From Bicyclus anynana (Eukaryota > Arthropoda > Insecta > Lepidoptera > Nymphalidae), in contig NC_069086.1 of NCBI RefSeq assembly GCF_947172395.1, forward strand, positions 4,744,501 to 4,808,500: a stretch of DNA of 64,000 bases. The letters run 5' to 3'. Shown one piece after another: positions 24,299 through 34,971 of this stretch. The notes beneath the pieces are model-generated. The model was given only the letters and a program-made list of their open reading frames with translations, searched no databases and was not told the origin of the DNA. How positions within the stretch are numbered: the stretch's first letter is position 1; each line of letters begins with the position of its first letter. The position numbers and the translations under genes were made by a program.

Positions 24299-25387
24299 AA
24301 TATTACTTTCATGTTGAATGTGGAATCAACCTCTGTGGTTCTGATAATAATCGTTTCAATCTATGGTCTAATATCCAAAAGCTTTAATCAGTATCCTAAG
24401 AAGCTTTCGCTAGATTGTTTTTGAAACGGCACTCATTGTTAAGAGGTTCCTTAATTTGGAGTCCTGCCTGATAGTTGCTTGATTTTAAGGAAAAAAATAT
24501 TATCAATCAATGTGATTATTGCTCTTTCATGCTTTTCAACATTTTTTCAACTGTATACTTACGAGTAAGACTAACTTACGGTTCTACCTCATGCTCAGCT
24601 CTTTGCATATTCGGATATTCAATGCCGCATAATTTTAGATATTAAACTTTCGTGATGGTATTCCATAATACTGAAAGAGAAAAACGGCAAAAACACACGT
24701 CGCTCGCAATTTTCGTATTCAGTTATATACAGGATGCTCGGGAAAATTAATTAAAAATGTCTAAGAAACATGTGTTTTAAATTGAATATTTTCGGAGTAA
24801 AACATATATCTTTTGTAAATAGATCTTAAATTGTGTCCCTTAGGTATATCGCGTCCTTATATTATGTCCAAGCCAAACTTATTCATTGATAAATATCAAG
24901 AAGTAGCTTCGACATTCGACATCGACAGTCTTACCACTACAATCACGTATTTTAAAATGCAAGGATAGATAAAGGCGTGTGTTCCATGGATAGTCGGAAT
25001 TATTTGAATAACTTTATATGAAAACAAAAAAGTTCTATTTTTAGTTGAAAAAAAATTGGTTATGCAGTTCGGCTTCTATAAGTGGACTTGAAGGTAAATA
25101 AATAGCTACATAGTGTCGGTGCATTTTAGGTTAATTTTCACTGCATTGGCCTTTCGAACGGCAAAGTCACAGCTGACATTAAGGAATTTGACGTCAAGGC
25201 CGGAAATGCACTGTTAGTGCTGACCTTGGCTCGTGTTTCGCCGTTTATCGTCAACTAACGTGACCTTTAGACATGCAGAGACGGTTTTCAAGCCAATCAA
25301 TTGAGTGGCTAATATCATTAGGTTTCTGAAAAAAGTTCAACGTTAGTATAATTTATTTTGTTTTTTTTTTTATTCTCTTCTGTATCC
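24299..25387. other. No gene recognised
   Basis: AT-rich. A patch at 25110-25300 is GC-richer but has no supportable exon; no classifiable repeat. Confidence 0.4.
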
Positions 25388-25564
25388 TAATATATAAATG
25401 GGAAAGGTCATTCATCACGAAATCTCGAAAACCGATTGATGTATAAAGCTGAAATTTGGCAGGGAGGTACTTTATAGTTAGTAGGTATCCACTGAGAACG
25501 GATTTTGCGATAGGGCTGGATTAAAGAGGTCTAAGGGCGGACGAAGTCGCGAGCGTCCGCTAGT
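25388..25564 (+). mobile_element. Helitron-like, divergent subtype, plus
   Basis: The 3' end is gcggacgaagtcgcgagcgt followed by ccgctagt, as in other Helitrons, but the body (atcacgaaatctcgaaaacc, aatttggcagggaggtactt) is a different subtype, shared with 46522-46655. Confidence 0.82.
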
Positions 25565-25604
25565 AATCTATAAAGATTATGCGTGTGATCATAGAAGAAA
25601 TTAA

Positions 25605-25908
25605 AGCGAGGATATCACCTCTACCTCCGATTCCGGAGGGCGTAGGTTCGAAACCGGTCCGGGGCATGCAACTTTAACTTTTCAGTTATGTGCATTTCAA
25701 GAAATTAAATATCACGTGTCTCAAACGGTGAAGGAAAAACATCGCGAGGAAACCTGCATACCAGATAATTTTCTTAACGTTCTACGTATGTGAAGTCTGC
25801 CAATCCGCATTGGGCCAGCGTGGTGGACTATCAACCTAAACCCACTCATTCTGAGAGGAGACTCGTGCTCAGCAGTGAGCCGAATAATGGGTTTATAATG
25901 ATGATGAC
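25605..25908 (+). mobile_element. SINE family A, near full length, plus
   Basis: Starts within the A-box region (gcgaggatatcacctctac), has the B box ggttcgaaaccggt and full 3' body, ending cgaataatgggtttataatg with an atgatgac tail. Confidence 0.9.
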
Positions 25909-26255
25909 ATATTATTATGATATGGTATCGCATAGTACCTAACGCCTGTTTCCATCCAATATTACTTTACCGCAATTTAATCATAGACAACATCATTTTA
26001 TTCCACGCTGCCTTATTTCGCCGGAGAAATGGTCCCTGTAATGAGACGATGGGTCGTCGACGCGGGATGTACCGGGTATTTACTCTCAAAGCCCGTGTAT
26101 TGTACTCGTAATAGAGTTGGATGAAAGGGTGAAATATAGTGCCTCTTTTTTCTCTCAATCCTTTCCCTATAACTCAAAAGATTTTATTTATGTTAAACTA
26201 TTTTAGAAATGAAATAAGCATCACAAGTAAGTGCTTCTTTTACCTTTATTTATAA

Positions 26256-26624
26256 CTAGCCGACGCCCGCGACTTCGTCCGCGTGAAACTCGATGTAAAC
26301 TTTCCACTACCCCTATCCTACCCCTACCCTACCCCTAGCCTATCCCTAGCCTAACTCTACCTCTACCCTACTCCTACCTTCCCCTACCCTACTTTTCTGG
26401 TTAATTTTTTACACTTTGTGTCCGAAAAACCCAAATACCTTACAGAACCCTATTTTTTTCCAAAATATAATTTACTTGTGGATAAATTAGCTTTCGAATG
26501 GTGAAAGAATTTTTAAAATCGGTCCAGTAGTTTCTGAGCCTATTCATTACAAACAAACAAATAAACAATCAAACAAACAAACATACAAACAAAGTTTTTC
26601 TCTTTATAATATTAGTATAGAAGT
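26256..26624 (-). mobile_element. Helitron-like with internal (ccctac)n tract, minus
   Basis: Begins ctagccgacgcccgcgactt and ends tctctttataatattagtat. Inside, 26308-26395 is a degenerate ccctaccctacccctag-type minisatellite, the reverse complement of the longer array at 27982-28430. About 370 bp. Confidence 0.87.
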
Positions 26625-26892
26625 ATAGATGTGTTCCATTTGAAAAATTAATTCGATAAATTCGGACACCACGGTCTTTCATGTGTAGGAACACTGGTAG
26701 TATTCCATAGCACGCAAGTCTCTTGCGCCTTCAGACCTTCAGGCATGATGGGCTGTGCGGACGCTGCTGCATCATGAGAGACCCTCTAGCGGCACAAAAA
26801 CAGCAATCTCGTTGGAGATTACGTATTTGAATCGAAACGCTAGATCGGTTGAGTCCGAGTACTCGCTTTCTTTTTAAAGAAATCGCAAAGCG

Positions 26893-27115
26893 ATTAATCG
26901 ACGCCTCCCGTGACCAGAAGGCTGGCCTATATTTAGGTCAGAGATTTAGTATTGCCCTATAACGTGGTACTATCAGCCTTCTGGGCACTTTACCAATGAA
27001 AATCGATTCGGACGAATTCTACGACGCCTAGGTCTGAAGATATCCTTTTATTTTCCATTTATTTTATTTGTTAATAAGTTTAGACTAGTTAATGTAGTTA
27101 AATAAATTAACAGAT
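26893..27115 (+). repeat. LINE 3' end, family F, copy 1
   Basis: Encodes a frameshifted RT C-terminus (DQKAGLYLGQRFSIAL, then a stop). Related to 40369-40520 and 59826-60058 through the KAG/RAG ... GN-x-AS-I/V-L-x-T-x-P pattern. Clade uncertain. Confidence 0.5.
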
Positions 27116-27167
27116 TTTATAATTCTTTGGGATGATGAAAAATTTATATTCTATTAAATGGATCATC

Positions 27168-27370
27168 TATACTAATATTATAAAGAGGTAAAGTTTGTAA
27201 GTTTGTAAGTTTGTAACAATTTTTTGAAATGGGGTAATCTTCGGAACTACTGGACCGATTTTAAAAATTCTTTCACCAGTAGAATGCTACGTTATCGGGG
27301 AGTGCTATAGGCTATATTTTATATTTCTATCATATATAACTACTGAGATATCGCGGGTTTTCTCTTACAG
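27168..27370 (+). mobile_element. Helitron-like, 3'-truncated, plus
   Basis: 5' atctatactaatattataaa, gaggtaaagtttgtaagttt, then gaactactggaccgatttta and gctacgttatcggggagtgc. No terminal hairpin or CTAGT follows; sequence beyond 27370 is unassigned. Confidence 0.82.
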
Positions 27371-27736
27371 GTCAGACCGAAAAACTTACTTATTCGCATG
27401 CGCTGCCTCAACCATTGCGTATAACTGAAATAAATGTATGGAGGCTTTTTGAACCTTTAAAAGTTCTACAAAAAAGTCCGCGACACCATATATCTATCTT
27501 TTATAATTTAGCAGATATAGTACCTTTAGTACTTTAATAAATTATTTAAATTTTAAACTAAGGTTTACGTCATTATTTACACAACTAAACTTAAATCCTT
27601 ATCAAAATAAATTATTTAATAATCACAAGGATATTATAGAGATAAGATTTGCCTTTTACAGTATGTTAATTAGTTATATAGTTTCGGAGATAATACAAAA
27701 TTTCTGAAAGTCGCAGAAATGCCGCTATATGACGCC
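27371..27736. other. No gene recognised
   Basis: AT-rich, no classifiable repeat apart from possible internal Helitron sequence near its start. Confidence 0.4.
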
Positions 27737-27917
27737 CCGCGGTTTCAATTCGTGGTTCCCGTTCCCGTATGAATATGAGGACCAAACATAGCCTATGACA
27801 CTCGCAAATAATGTAGCTTTCTATTGGTAAAAGAATTTTCCAAATCGGTCTAGTAGATCCAGAGATTACCACCGACAACCACGCAAACTTTACATCTTTA
27901 TAGTATTAGCATAGAAG
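27737..27917 (-). mobile_element. Helitron-like, minus, 3' hairpin lost
   Basis: Contains gtggttcccgttcccgtatg, tagctttctattggtaaaag and a 5' end in reverse (tttatagtattagcatagaa). The ctag end is missing; it begins at ccccgcggtttc. Confidence 0.78.
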
Positions 27918-27939
27918 TCGCTTGGGAAATTATAGTCTT

Positions 27940-28470
27940 TTGGTCATTGCACCACGCACAAAAGGCTGGACCAATTTTGCTGAGGGTAGGGATAGGATAG
28001 AGGTAGGGAAGGGGTAGGATAGAGGTAGGGTAGGGGTAATTTAGGGAAAGTGTAGGGTAGGGTAGGGTAGGGTACGGATAAGGTAGGGGTAGTGTAGGGT
28101 AGGGGCAAGGTAGAGGTAGGGGAAGGATATGGAACGTATAGGGTAGGGGAGGAGTAGGATAGAGGTAGGGTAGGGTAGGGGTAGGGTACGGGTAGGGTAC
28201 GGGTAGGGTAGGGTTAGGGTAGGGATGAGGTAGGGGTAGGGAAGGGTTAGGGTTAGCGGTAGGGTAGGGGTAGGGTAGGATAGGGTATGGATAGGTTACG
28301 GGTAGGGTTAGGGTAGGGTAAGGTGGGGGGAGGGAAGGGTTAGCGTTAGCGGTAGGGTAGGAGTAAGGTAGGGGTAGGGTAGGGTTGGGTAGGTTTACGA
28401 GCAGGGTAAGGTAGAGGTAGAGAAGTTTACATCAATTTTTACGCGGACGAAGTCGCGGGCGTCCGCTAGT
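27940..28470 (+). mobile_element. Helitron-like 3' part carrying a long G-rich minisatellite
   Basis: The array is followed by gtttacatcaatttttacgc and the canonical 3' hairpin cgcggacgaagtcgcgggcg ending ccgctagt at 28470. Upstream sequence (cacgcacaaaaggctggacc) is probably internal Helitron sequence; a plus-strand 5' end is not evident, so the element is truncated or rearranged. Confidence 0.8.
27982..28430 (+). repeat. G-rich minisatellite, (ggtagggtag)-type, about 450 bp
   Basis: Irregular array of tagggg, tagggt and taggg units with interspersed changes such as gttag and ggat. Four GGG tracts with two-base loops at 28055-28072 fit the G-quadruplex pattern. The unit is not the insect telomere repeat TTAGG. 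Confidence 0.92.
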
Positions 28471-28685
28471 CATAGATATGTAGATATATGTTATTTCGTT
28501 TATTAACTGCTAACTTTAAAATCTAAATTGAATAAGATGCCTTTCACATTACTGCCTACTATAATTTTAATATGTAGAAACCAAGTGTATATCAGTTATT
28601 GTAAATATAGCATAAAAATTCTTGAATATTCCTAAACGCAAATCTCGAGAACGGTTGAACTAATATCGCTAATTCTGATTATATA

Positions 28686-28870
28686 ATGATTTATTTATTT
28701 TGCTATCATCCGCGAAAATTCGGCGAACCCATGCGACAACGTCACCCAGGTCCGACAAAATACTCTCTACGTACGTTTCACCCCGAAACCGGAGCATCCT
28801 CAGGAGATGTTGACTCTACAACGTGCAATTGCAAAGTCTATCCAATCGCTAATTCTTTTTTACAATACTG
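28686..28870. repeat. Dispersed repeat with ccgcgaaaa motif
   Basis: Shares tttgctat-c-tccgcgaaaa and gacaacgtcac with 62535-62585. The segment gtttcaccccgaaaccggag looks like part of a common lepidopteran repeat. The open frame over it is not a gene. Confidence 0.45.
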
Positions 28871-29007
28871 CTTGAAGTACGAGGATAGTTTTTATGAAGA
28901 GAAAAATTTTAGAAGTCTAAAAAAATATCAATTGGTCGCTTTTGTTTGCCTCAGTTTTGACGCGCTAGTGACATATCTATAATATATCCATATTATCAAT
29001 ATTGGTT

Positions 29008-29105
29008 CCAAAAGACAAAGAGTAGCTATAATTTATATTCGTTTACTTTTTTCGTCCGCCTCGTCTCGTCCGATGTACGTAAAACATAAAAGAGCAGCGC
29101 TGATG
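29008..29105 (+). repeat. Direct repeat, copy 1 (flanks a SINE)
   Basis: Contains ttcgtccgcctcgtctcgtc, cgatgtacgtaaaacataaa and agagcagcgctgatg, repeated at 29410-29516 with few differences. Confidence 0.85.
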
Positions 29106-29120
29106 CTAATGCGCAAATGT

Positions 29121-29362
29121 ATTTTAAGAAATTAAATGCACACAACTGATTCAGTTGTGTGCATTTAATTTAACCACGTGTCTCTAACGGTGAAGGACAA
29201 ACATCGTGAGGAAACCTGCATACCAGAGAATTTTCTTAATTCTCTGCGTGTGTGCAGTCTGCCAATCCGCATTGGGCCAGCGTGGTGGACTATTGGCCTA
29301 ACCTTTCTCATTCTGAGAGGAGATTCAAGCTCAACAGTGGGCCGAATACGGGTTGATAATTA
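29121..29362 (+). mobile_element. SINE family A, 5'-rearranged, plus
   Basis: Begins with an inverted piece of the SINE body (attttaagaaattaaatgc with cacacaactga) facing its normal copy (tcagttgtgtgcattt), making a perfect 20-base hairpin, then runs normally to the gggttgataattatgac tail. No tRNA-like head. Confidence 0.88.
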
Positions 29363-29409
29363 TGACGGATTACACTAAAAGAAATAATACTCTCATATAC
29401 TGTCTATAG

Positions 29410-29516
29410 TGTCCCAAAAGACATAGAGTTCAAGTAGATAATTTTTGTTTACTTTTTTCGTCCGCCTCGTCTCGTCCGATGTACGTAAAACATAAAAGAG
29501 CAGCGCTGATGCAGAT
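29410..29516 (+). repeat. Direct repeat, copy 2
   Basis: Second copy of the roughly 100-base sequence at 29008-29105. Only this copy continues into gctggccgccggcacaatcg, so it is probably the ancestral location. Confidence 0.85.
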
Positions 29517-29748
29517 GCGCTGGCCGCCGGCACAATCGAGGGCGCTGAAATCTGCATTGATATTTCACACATCCGCATTCCGCATCGCGCTCGCACGTTG
29601 ATTAAAACTGCTGCGGTCATTATTTAAAGCTCCTGCGAATAGATATCGTAAACCGGCAACTAAACGACAGTTCTTTATGCAACTACATTGAATGCATTCA
29701 AGTCTAGTTTTGAAACACGATTGATTAATAATGTTTTATGTTGTAATA

Positions 29749-30240
29749 AGGATGATAGCAGTTTTTTAAATTGTATATAAATTAGGAATATGCTAATAGT
29801 AAAGCAATTTTGTAAAAGTAACAGGGTATCTGCGATCATTACTTTCGGAGCTACAGGGATTTAAAGGGTCAGATTTGCGACGCTGCCGCGGATCCCTGAA
29901 AAGCGCTCCATACAAAATAGCACAAACTAATGACGTCGTAGGTAATGTAATGATCGTTAGATTTGTATGTGCAAAATCACTAATATCTTTGCTATTTGTG
30001 CGTTTATGTGTATAGTTCATATATTAAAAATGTCACATTTAATGTAAGGAAGCTAGAACTGTATGAATTTTCATCTAACTACGATAAAAGATTTTTAATA
30101 GATTTTGAAATTTTATAATCTTATTTATTTTGCAACTATCCAGACAATCTTTGCTTTTTATGTATAAATTAGTTAACATTGACCTTATTTACCCGAATGT
30201 ATCATAAAAATTAATATATTCAAACCTAGTCATCATCCCC
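29749..30240 (-). mobile_element. Nonautonomous TIR transposon, copy 2, minus
   Basis: Inverted copy of the element at 15985-16486, about 490 bp, closely similar throughout. Termini aggatgatagcag and ctagtcatcatcccc. The two copies share the internal ggatccctgaaaagcgctcc-type region; frames through it encode similar short peptides but no transposase. Confidence 0.85.
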
Positions 30241-31742
30241 ACGTCATAATATGCCACGAAAATACTATACTATTGCAAAGACTTAATATTTTGTTAAAAT
30301 AAGAAAAAAACCATTTTCAGTTAAAATAACATATTTAGTTAAAAATGTATAACCATAAATAACCAGTAATGATATCTTGTTGCTGACACTTTTGCTCATT
30401 CGGAATTGGCTGGACACGCGACAGCGTGTCTCGATTTCTTGATACTGAGTAGATTTTATTCCGTCCCCTGTTAGAATAGGGCCAACAGCTGTGCCCATAA
30501 TTTCATAGCGATTTTATTACTACAAAAGTTGTAGGCCGCATGCCGATGAGCACGATCACAGCAATATCAATAGAAAAACAATAAAAGATCGTATTAAGAA
30601 CAGTTTTATTGGTACATCTACAAAAAACCGGCCACAAAACCATGCGCTGGTTAAGTTATCATAAAAGTGTAGGAATAGTGTTGAGCTGACTATTCCTGTT
30701 TTACTGCACTTTAGAGATAATCACCAAAATAAAATATTTGAGAGATTTCGATCTGCCCACGTTTCTCACATTTTAATATATTGGATTATATTATATCTTT
30801 TAGAGTTCCGTGACATAAAAAATTATGGAATCTATATTATTTGAATATTTTTATTAAAAAATTAATTGAAATTAGTATAAGTTGTTGAAATTAAATGTAC
30901 TGATATCTTTATATAGATATGATTTTTTTTTGTCACATTGACAGATCTATTTTTGAGAAAGATTGAAGATAACTCCAAACACATACAACAATGTCTTCAT
31001 TTATTTTTATCATAGACTACGAGCATAGTCGTTAAATACATTTTTAATGAGTGAAAGCTTAATTATAGCTATAATTATATTAACCTTAAAAATAGTTTAA
31101 AATCATTGGGAAAATGTTACATTACTTAAAAAAATCTCTTCTCATAATTTCAAGACAATAATTGTTATTATCAGCCGTGCAAAAACGAATCCACTTTTAC
31201 AAGTAAAATGTGGTAGATCAAACATAACAGTTACAGTCAGCAATAACAGTTGATTTTCTCTAAAGGACCCCCATTTATCAACACGAAGGGACGATCACAG
31301 ATAGCCTACGGAACCCGGCCTCCTAACACCCACTTCACCCGCGACAGTTATAAGAATCACGTTTTGTGAATGCAGTAAATTATTTTAATCGGCGCGTTGG
31401 CGTAAATGGCGAGCTCGAGCATTTGTCTTCGTGTCGTTTGATAAAAATTACGATTCCGGATTATGTTTACAGCCCGACCCTAGTTACAGAGTTATTCAAA
31501 TATTCATATTAAAGCCTCCAAAGCGTCCAATATAACAGGCAAAAGTACGAGCGTTTCTAGGAAATATAGCCGTAAATGAAATGGAACTTTTGACCTACTT
31601 TCTTGCCTTTCTTACTTTTAGGTTCTCTGTTTGTAATAAATACATCGAACCTACCTACCAAGTTTGAAACTTTTGAAACCAAAGCAAGGTAATATCATTC
31701 TTTTATTATTCTGGTACTGGGGGTACTATATTAGTTGAAGAG
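30241..31742. other. No gene recognised
   Basis: AT-rich. A 71-codon minus-strand frame at 30283-30498 has no known motif. A GC patch at 31270-31420 is unassigned. Confidence 0.4.
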
Positions 31743-31790
31743 TAGCGGACGCCCGCGACTTGGAAATCGATGTAAACTTTCAAGTCCCAT
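31743..31790 (-). repeat. Helitron 3'-end fragment, minus
   Basis: Reads tagcggacgcccgcgacttg then aaatcgatgtaaactttc, as at 26256-26310, and stops. Confidence 0.7.
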
Positions 31791-32424
31791 TTATATTTTC
31801 GCATGTATAATACTACTAATCATTTAAAAATTAACTCAAAAATGAATGATTTATATAAAAAAAACTTCAACCCTTTTAATTATAACCCTTTTTAACTCTT
31901 TATAATTTTGAAAAACATTGAATGACATCATTTTTAGCATTTATTTGGTAGCACACATACTAATTTTTACAAATGTAACTTGAAACATTAATGACTTTCC
32001 ATACAAACGTTCAACACCTATTTCACCTCCTTGTGATTTAATTTCTGCGACAAAAAGTATTATGGACTCAAATCGTACCAAGATTCATTTAAATTTATTC
32101 TGTAGTTTCAGCGCGTTGTAAAAAATAAAAAAAAATGTTTTATCATCAAGCAATAGTGCAATGTATTTTTTTTTTAATAAAATAGTTACTAAGGAATAAA
32201 AATTGCAGCAAAATAATTGCACAATCGAGAACAATTGCAGCTAGTTGTACGGTTTTGTATTGTTTCTTTCCAACATCGTTTGTCCTTGCAAACAAACCAA
32301 GACTGCGAATGCTGGCACTGCAATACGTCAAGCATGCGATATTTCCGATTTCAAATTGAGCGAACACAAATACAGACAACAAACAATTGAGCCAATCTCC
32401 AATCTGTGTATGTACACGCCTTAG
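31791..32424. other. No gene recognised
   Basis: AT-rich. The 105-codon minus-strand frame ending at 32146 begins inside a transposon terminus at about 32440 and has no domain. Rejected as a gene. Confidence 0.45.
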
Positions 32425-32567
32425 TGCAGTGCTTCCCAAACTTTTAAGATAACGTAACATCAACCAAATACTTACCTCTAAACTATTGGTTTATGGAACC
32501 CCATACAAATTATTACAAATCAAAGACACTATAATTTAAACACAAAAAAACAAAGACATTTATTCAT

Positions 32568-32726
32568 CTATACTAATATTATAAAGGTATAGAGTTTGTT
32601 TAATTGATCGCGCTGGAACTACTGGTCCGATTTGAAAAATTCTTTCAGTGTTAGATAACCCATTTATCGAGGAAGGCTATATATTAACGGGAACCACGCG
32701 GGTGAATCGCGCGGTGTCAGCTAGTT
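32568..32726 (+). mobile_element. Helitron-like, internally deleted, plus
   Basis: 5' atctatactaatattataaa, ttgaaaaattctttcagtgt and 3' cgcgcggtgtcagctagt. Shorter than 23733-23933 through two internal deletions. Confidence 0.87.
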
Positions 32727-32902
32727 AGTAATAATTTAGAAGTAAACTACTTCTTTATTTAAACTTTTTATGTGAAAAATTATTAATTTGTGCCACTGTA
32801 CCCACTTTTCAATAATTAGTACTTAGGTACTTTAAAGTTGGTATTATGTCCGACAGTATCTGGTGTAGCATTTAATCAGTGATAATTAATCAATTTTGCG
32901 AA

Positions 32903-33168
32903 ACCATCGTGACATAGCTCAACCAGTTGCAAAGCTGAAGTGACAATGGGCGGGGCACATAGTTCGAAAAGCCGATGGACGTTGGGGTCCTAAAGTGGTG
33001 GAATGGCGGCCCCGCACCAGAAAGCGCAGTGCTGGTCGACCCCCTACCAAGTGGACTGACGACATAAAGCGAGTCTCACGTATTCGCTGGATGCAGGCGG
33101 CTCAGTATCGTGATGTTTGGAAGTCCATACAAAAGGTCTATGTCCTGCATTGGATATGTATATGATGG
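32903..33168 (+). mobile_element. RTE-like LINE 3' end, plus
   Basis: Encodes AQPVAKLKxQWAGHIVRKADGRW ... GRPPTKWTDDIKRV ... AAQYRDVWKSIQKVY with point changes (for example a stop in KLK*QW), and ends near tatgatgg. 5'-truncated copy of the family at 47015-47334. Confidence 0.88.
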
Positions 33169-33230
33169 TCGTGACTTTTCTACGGAACCCCTAGTTTCAG
33201 TGGAACCCACTTTGAGAAGCGGTATCTATA

Positions 33231-34171
33231 TTGCTGCAATGAATGTGTTTCCCACTCCACTGATTGTCTGCACTGTTCAAACAAGCCGAAGACAACTTTA
33301 TTGCCGATCTATTTGCCGTTAACAATTATGTACTCAATACCGTTACTCACCACTGTTCAATTAAATGCTCTTTATTTAATAGCACGTGTCGGTTATTGAA
33401 ACCGGCATATGAAGGCTTGATTGGTCTTCTTAATCACGGAGTAAGGCAAATAAAACTTTGCACTTTACTTTTTGCAGCGTCGATTTTGCTAGCCGATTTG
33501 AAAATTCAAGATTTTTTATTTATTTTTTTTTATTTTTGAAACCACGTCGCGCGACCACTTTTGTTTAGTGCTCCATATAAATTCATACTAAGCAGTGGGT
33601 CGTGCGACCTTGTCGCGGTCGCAGGTCGCGGTCGCGCGTCGCGGTCTTCAAGATCGGAATGCTATGCATAATGATGACCCAATTTTAACAGTACTGTTAT
33701 TTTTAAAGATTTGACGAAACGATCCCTGCTGCGTAGTAATCCAAACCGTAGATTAGCTGCGACTTAAGCTTTCAAACTTAGTTTGAATAAAAGACTTTGG
33801 GAGACTTTAGTAAGAAGTTAGGACGGCGTCTTATAGAAGATTATTCTGGCGAGAGCACATTATATCATCCGGTTACGACAATATTAACTTTTAATTGGCT
33901 TTAAATTCTAACTTTTAACAAAAAATAACATACGTCCGAAGTAAAGTTATTAAAAGATAATTAAAAAAAAATAAAAATAAAGAATTAAAAACTAAAAAGA
34001 AATGATGCGACATCATCTTTTTTCTGTGCATCTTTTTTCTGTGCTCGAGTACAATTTGGAAAAGTTACATATGAGAAATTATTCTAATGTATATTTTTTT
34101 CTATTTACGCTACCAACAATCTAATATTTTCATGTTATATCAATTTCATAGGGCAATGAGAGCAAGGACTC
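33231..34171. other. No gene recognised; gtcgcg-rich patch
   Basis: At 33613-33650 gtcgcggtcgc and variants repeat in a short GC tract preceded by gtcgcgcgaccact at 33545 and agtgggtcgtgcgacc at 33594, mutually inverted. This resembles the ends of a small transposon but is not classified. The rest is AT-rich. Confidence 0.4.
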
Positions 34172-34371
34172 ATCCTACTAATATTATAAACGCGAATGTT
34201 TATGTATGTATGTTTGTTACTCTTTAACTGATTTGCTGAAATTTGGAATGGAAACTGATTATAGTCTAGATTAACACATAGGCTACTTTTATCCCGGACA
34301 AATCCATGGTTCTCAAAGGAATTGTAAAAAAACTAAATTCCACGCGGACGAAGTAGCGGGCATCCGCTATT
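34172..34371 (+). mobile_element. Helitron-like (Lep1-type), plus
   Basis: 5' ctactaatattataaacgcg, gctgaaatttggaatggaaa, taacacataggctactttta and 3' cgcggacgaagtagcgggca, ending ccgctattt with a damaged terminal CTAGT. Confidence 0.87.
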
Positions 34372-34502
34372 TTTACTATAAGGCCTAAGTCTGAACACAT
34401 AGGCTATTTTTTATTCCGAAAAAAAACCATGGTTCCCGAGGGATTTGTGAAAAAATAAATTCCCATTCGCGGGCATCCGCTAGTTTTACTTTAAGGCCTA
34501 AA
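34372..34502 (+). repeat. Tandem copy of Helitron 3' end plus flank
   Basis: Repeats acacataggctattttttat through gcgggcatccgctagttt and the following ttactttaaggcctaa, so it includes host flank (compare 34365-34388). One hairpin arm is deleted in this copy. Confidence 0.8.
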
Positions 34503-34726
34503 TAGTTTAAAGGCCTTCGGTATTTAAAGCTACGTTTCTGTTATACTGGATACATACTCATCTATAAGTGATAATTAACCTAACGTATGACGATACCGAA
34601 GAATTATTAAAATTACAAATATAAATCATCTAAAAATCACAAAAATTAAACAAAAACTTTAACATAAACATTTACGTATGTTGAGTTAGTAGATTATCTG
34701 GTACAAACCTAATTAGAATTACACTA

Positions 34727-34731
34727 AAACA

Positions 34732-34763
<32 letters not shown>

Positions 34764-34766
34764 TAT
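34727..34766. repeat. (CA)n microsatellite
   Basis: A run of acacac with a single interruption (catac). Confidence 0.95.
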
Positions 34767-34879
34767 ATTCACTCAAAACACAGACATACAAAATTATTTT
34801 GCATGTTAGTTTTAATTTATATTAATCCATATCCTTCATGATTGTTAAATTTATTTTTATTATAAGCAGGAAGAGCGAG

Positions 34880-34971
34880 GATGCTGATATACAGGTTTAT
34901 CAAACTTAAATCAGGGTCCTCAGCACTATTGTAAAAGGACTTATTTTAACAATAAATTTCATTTCATTTCA
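34880..34971 (+). repeat. Probable LINE 3' tail with (catttcattt)
   Basis: Ends taacaataaatttcatttcatttcat, in form a polyadenylation-type motif followed by a short tandem tail as in non-LTR elements. No coding sequence recognised; tentative. Confidence 0.35.

Larger units (their letters stand above)
32425..33230. mobile_element. Candidate hAT-type MITE with nested insertions
   Basis: The left end cagtgcttcccaaactttt and right-end actttgagaagcggt are plausible decayed hAT terminal inverted repeats, and ggaaccccatac and acggaacccctag also mirror each other. A Helitron (32568-32726) and a LINE tail (32903-33168) lie between them. The target duplication is not clear. Confidence 0.5.

Noticed and set aside
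27982..28430. Telomeric or subtelomeric repeat
   Set aside because: Units are taggg/tagggg, not insect TTAGG, and the array lies next to a Helitron end.
28686..28979. 98-codon frame with HPGPTKYSLRTFHPETGASS
   Set aside because: Overlaps a dispersed repeat shared in part with 62535-62585; no gene support.
32146..32463. 105-codon minus-strand frame with hydrophobic C-terminus
   Set aside because: Starts inside a probable hAT MITE terminus; no family match, no flanking exon; likely chance.
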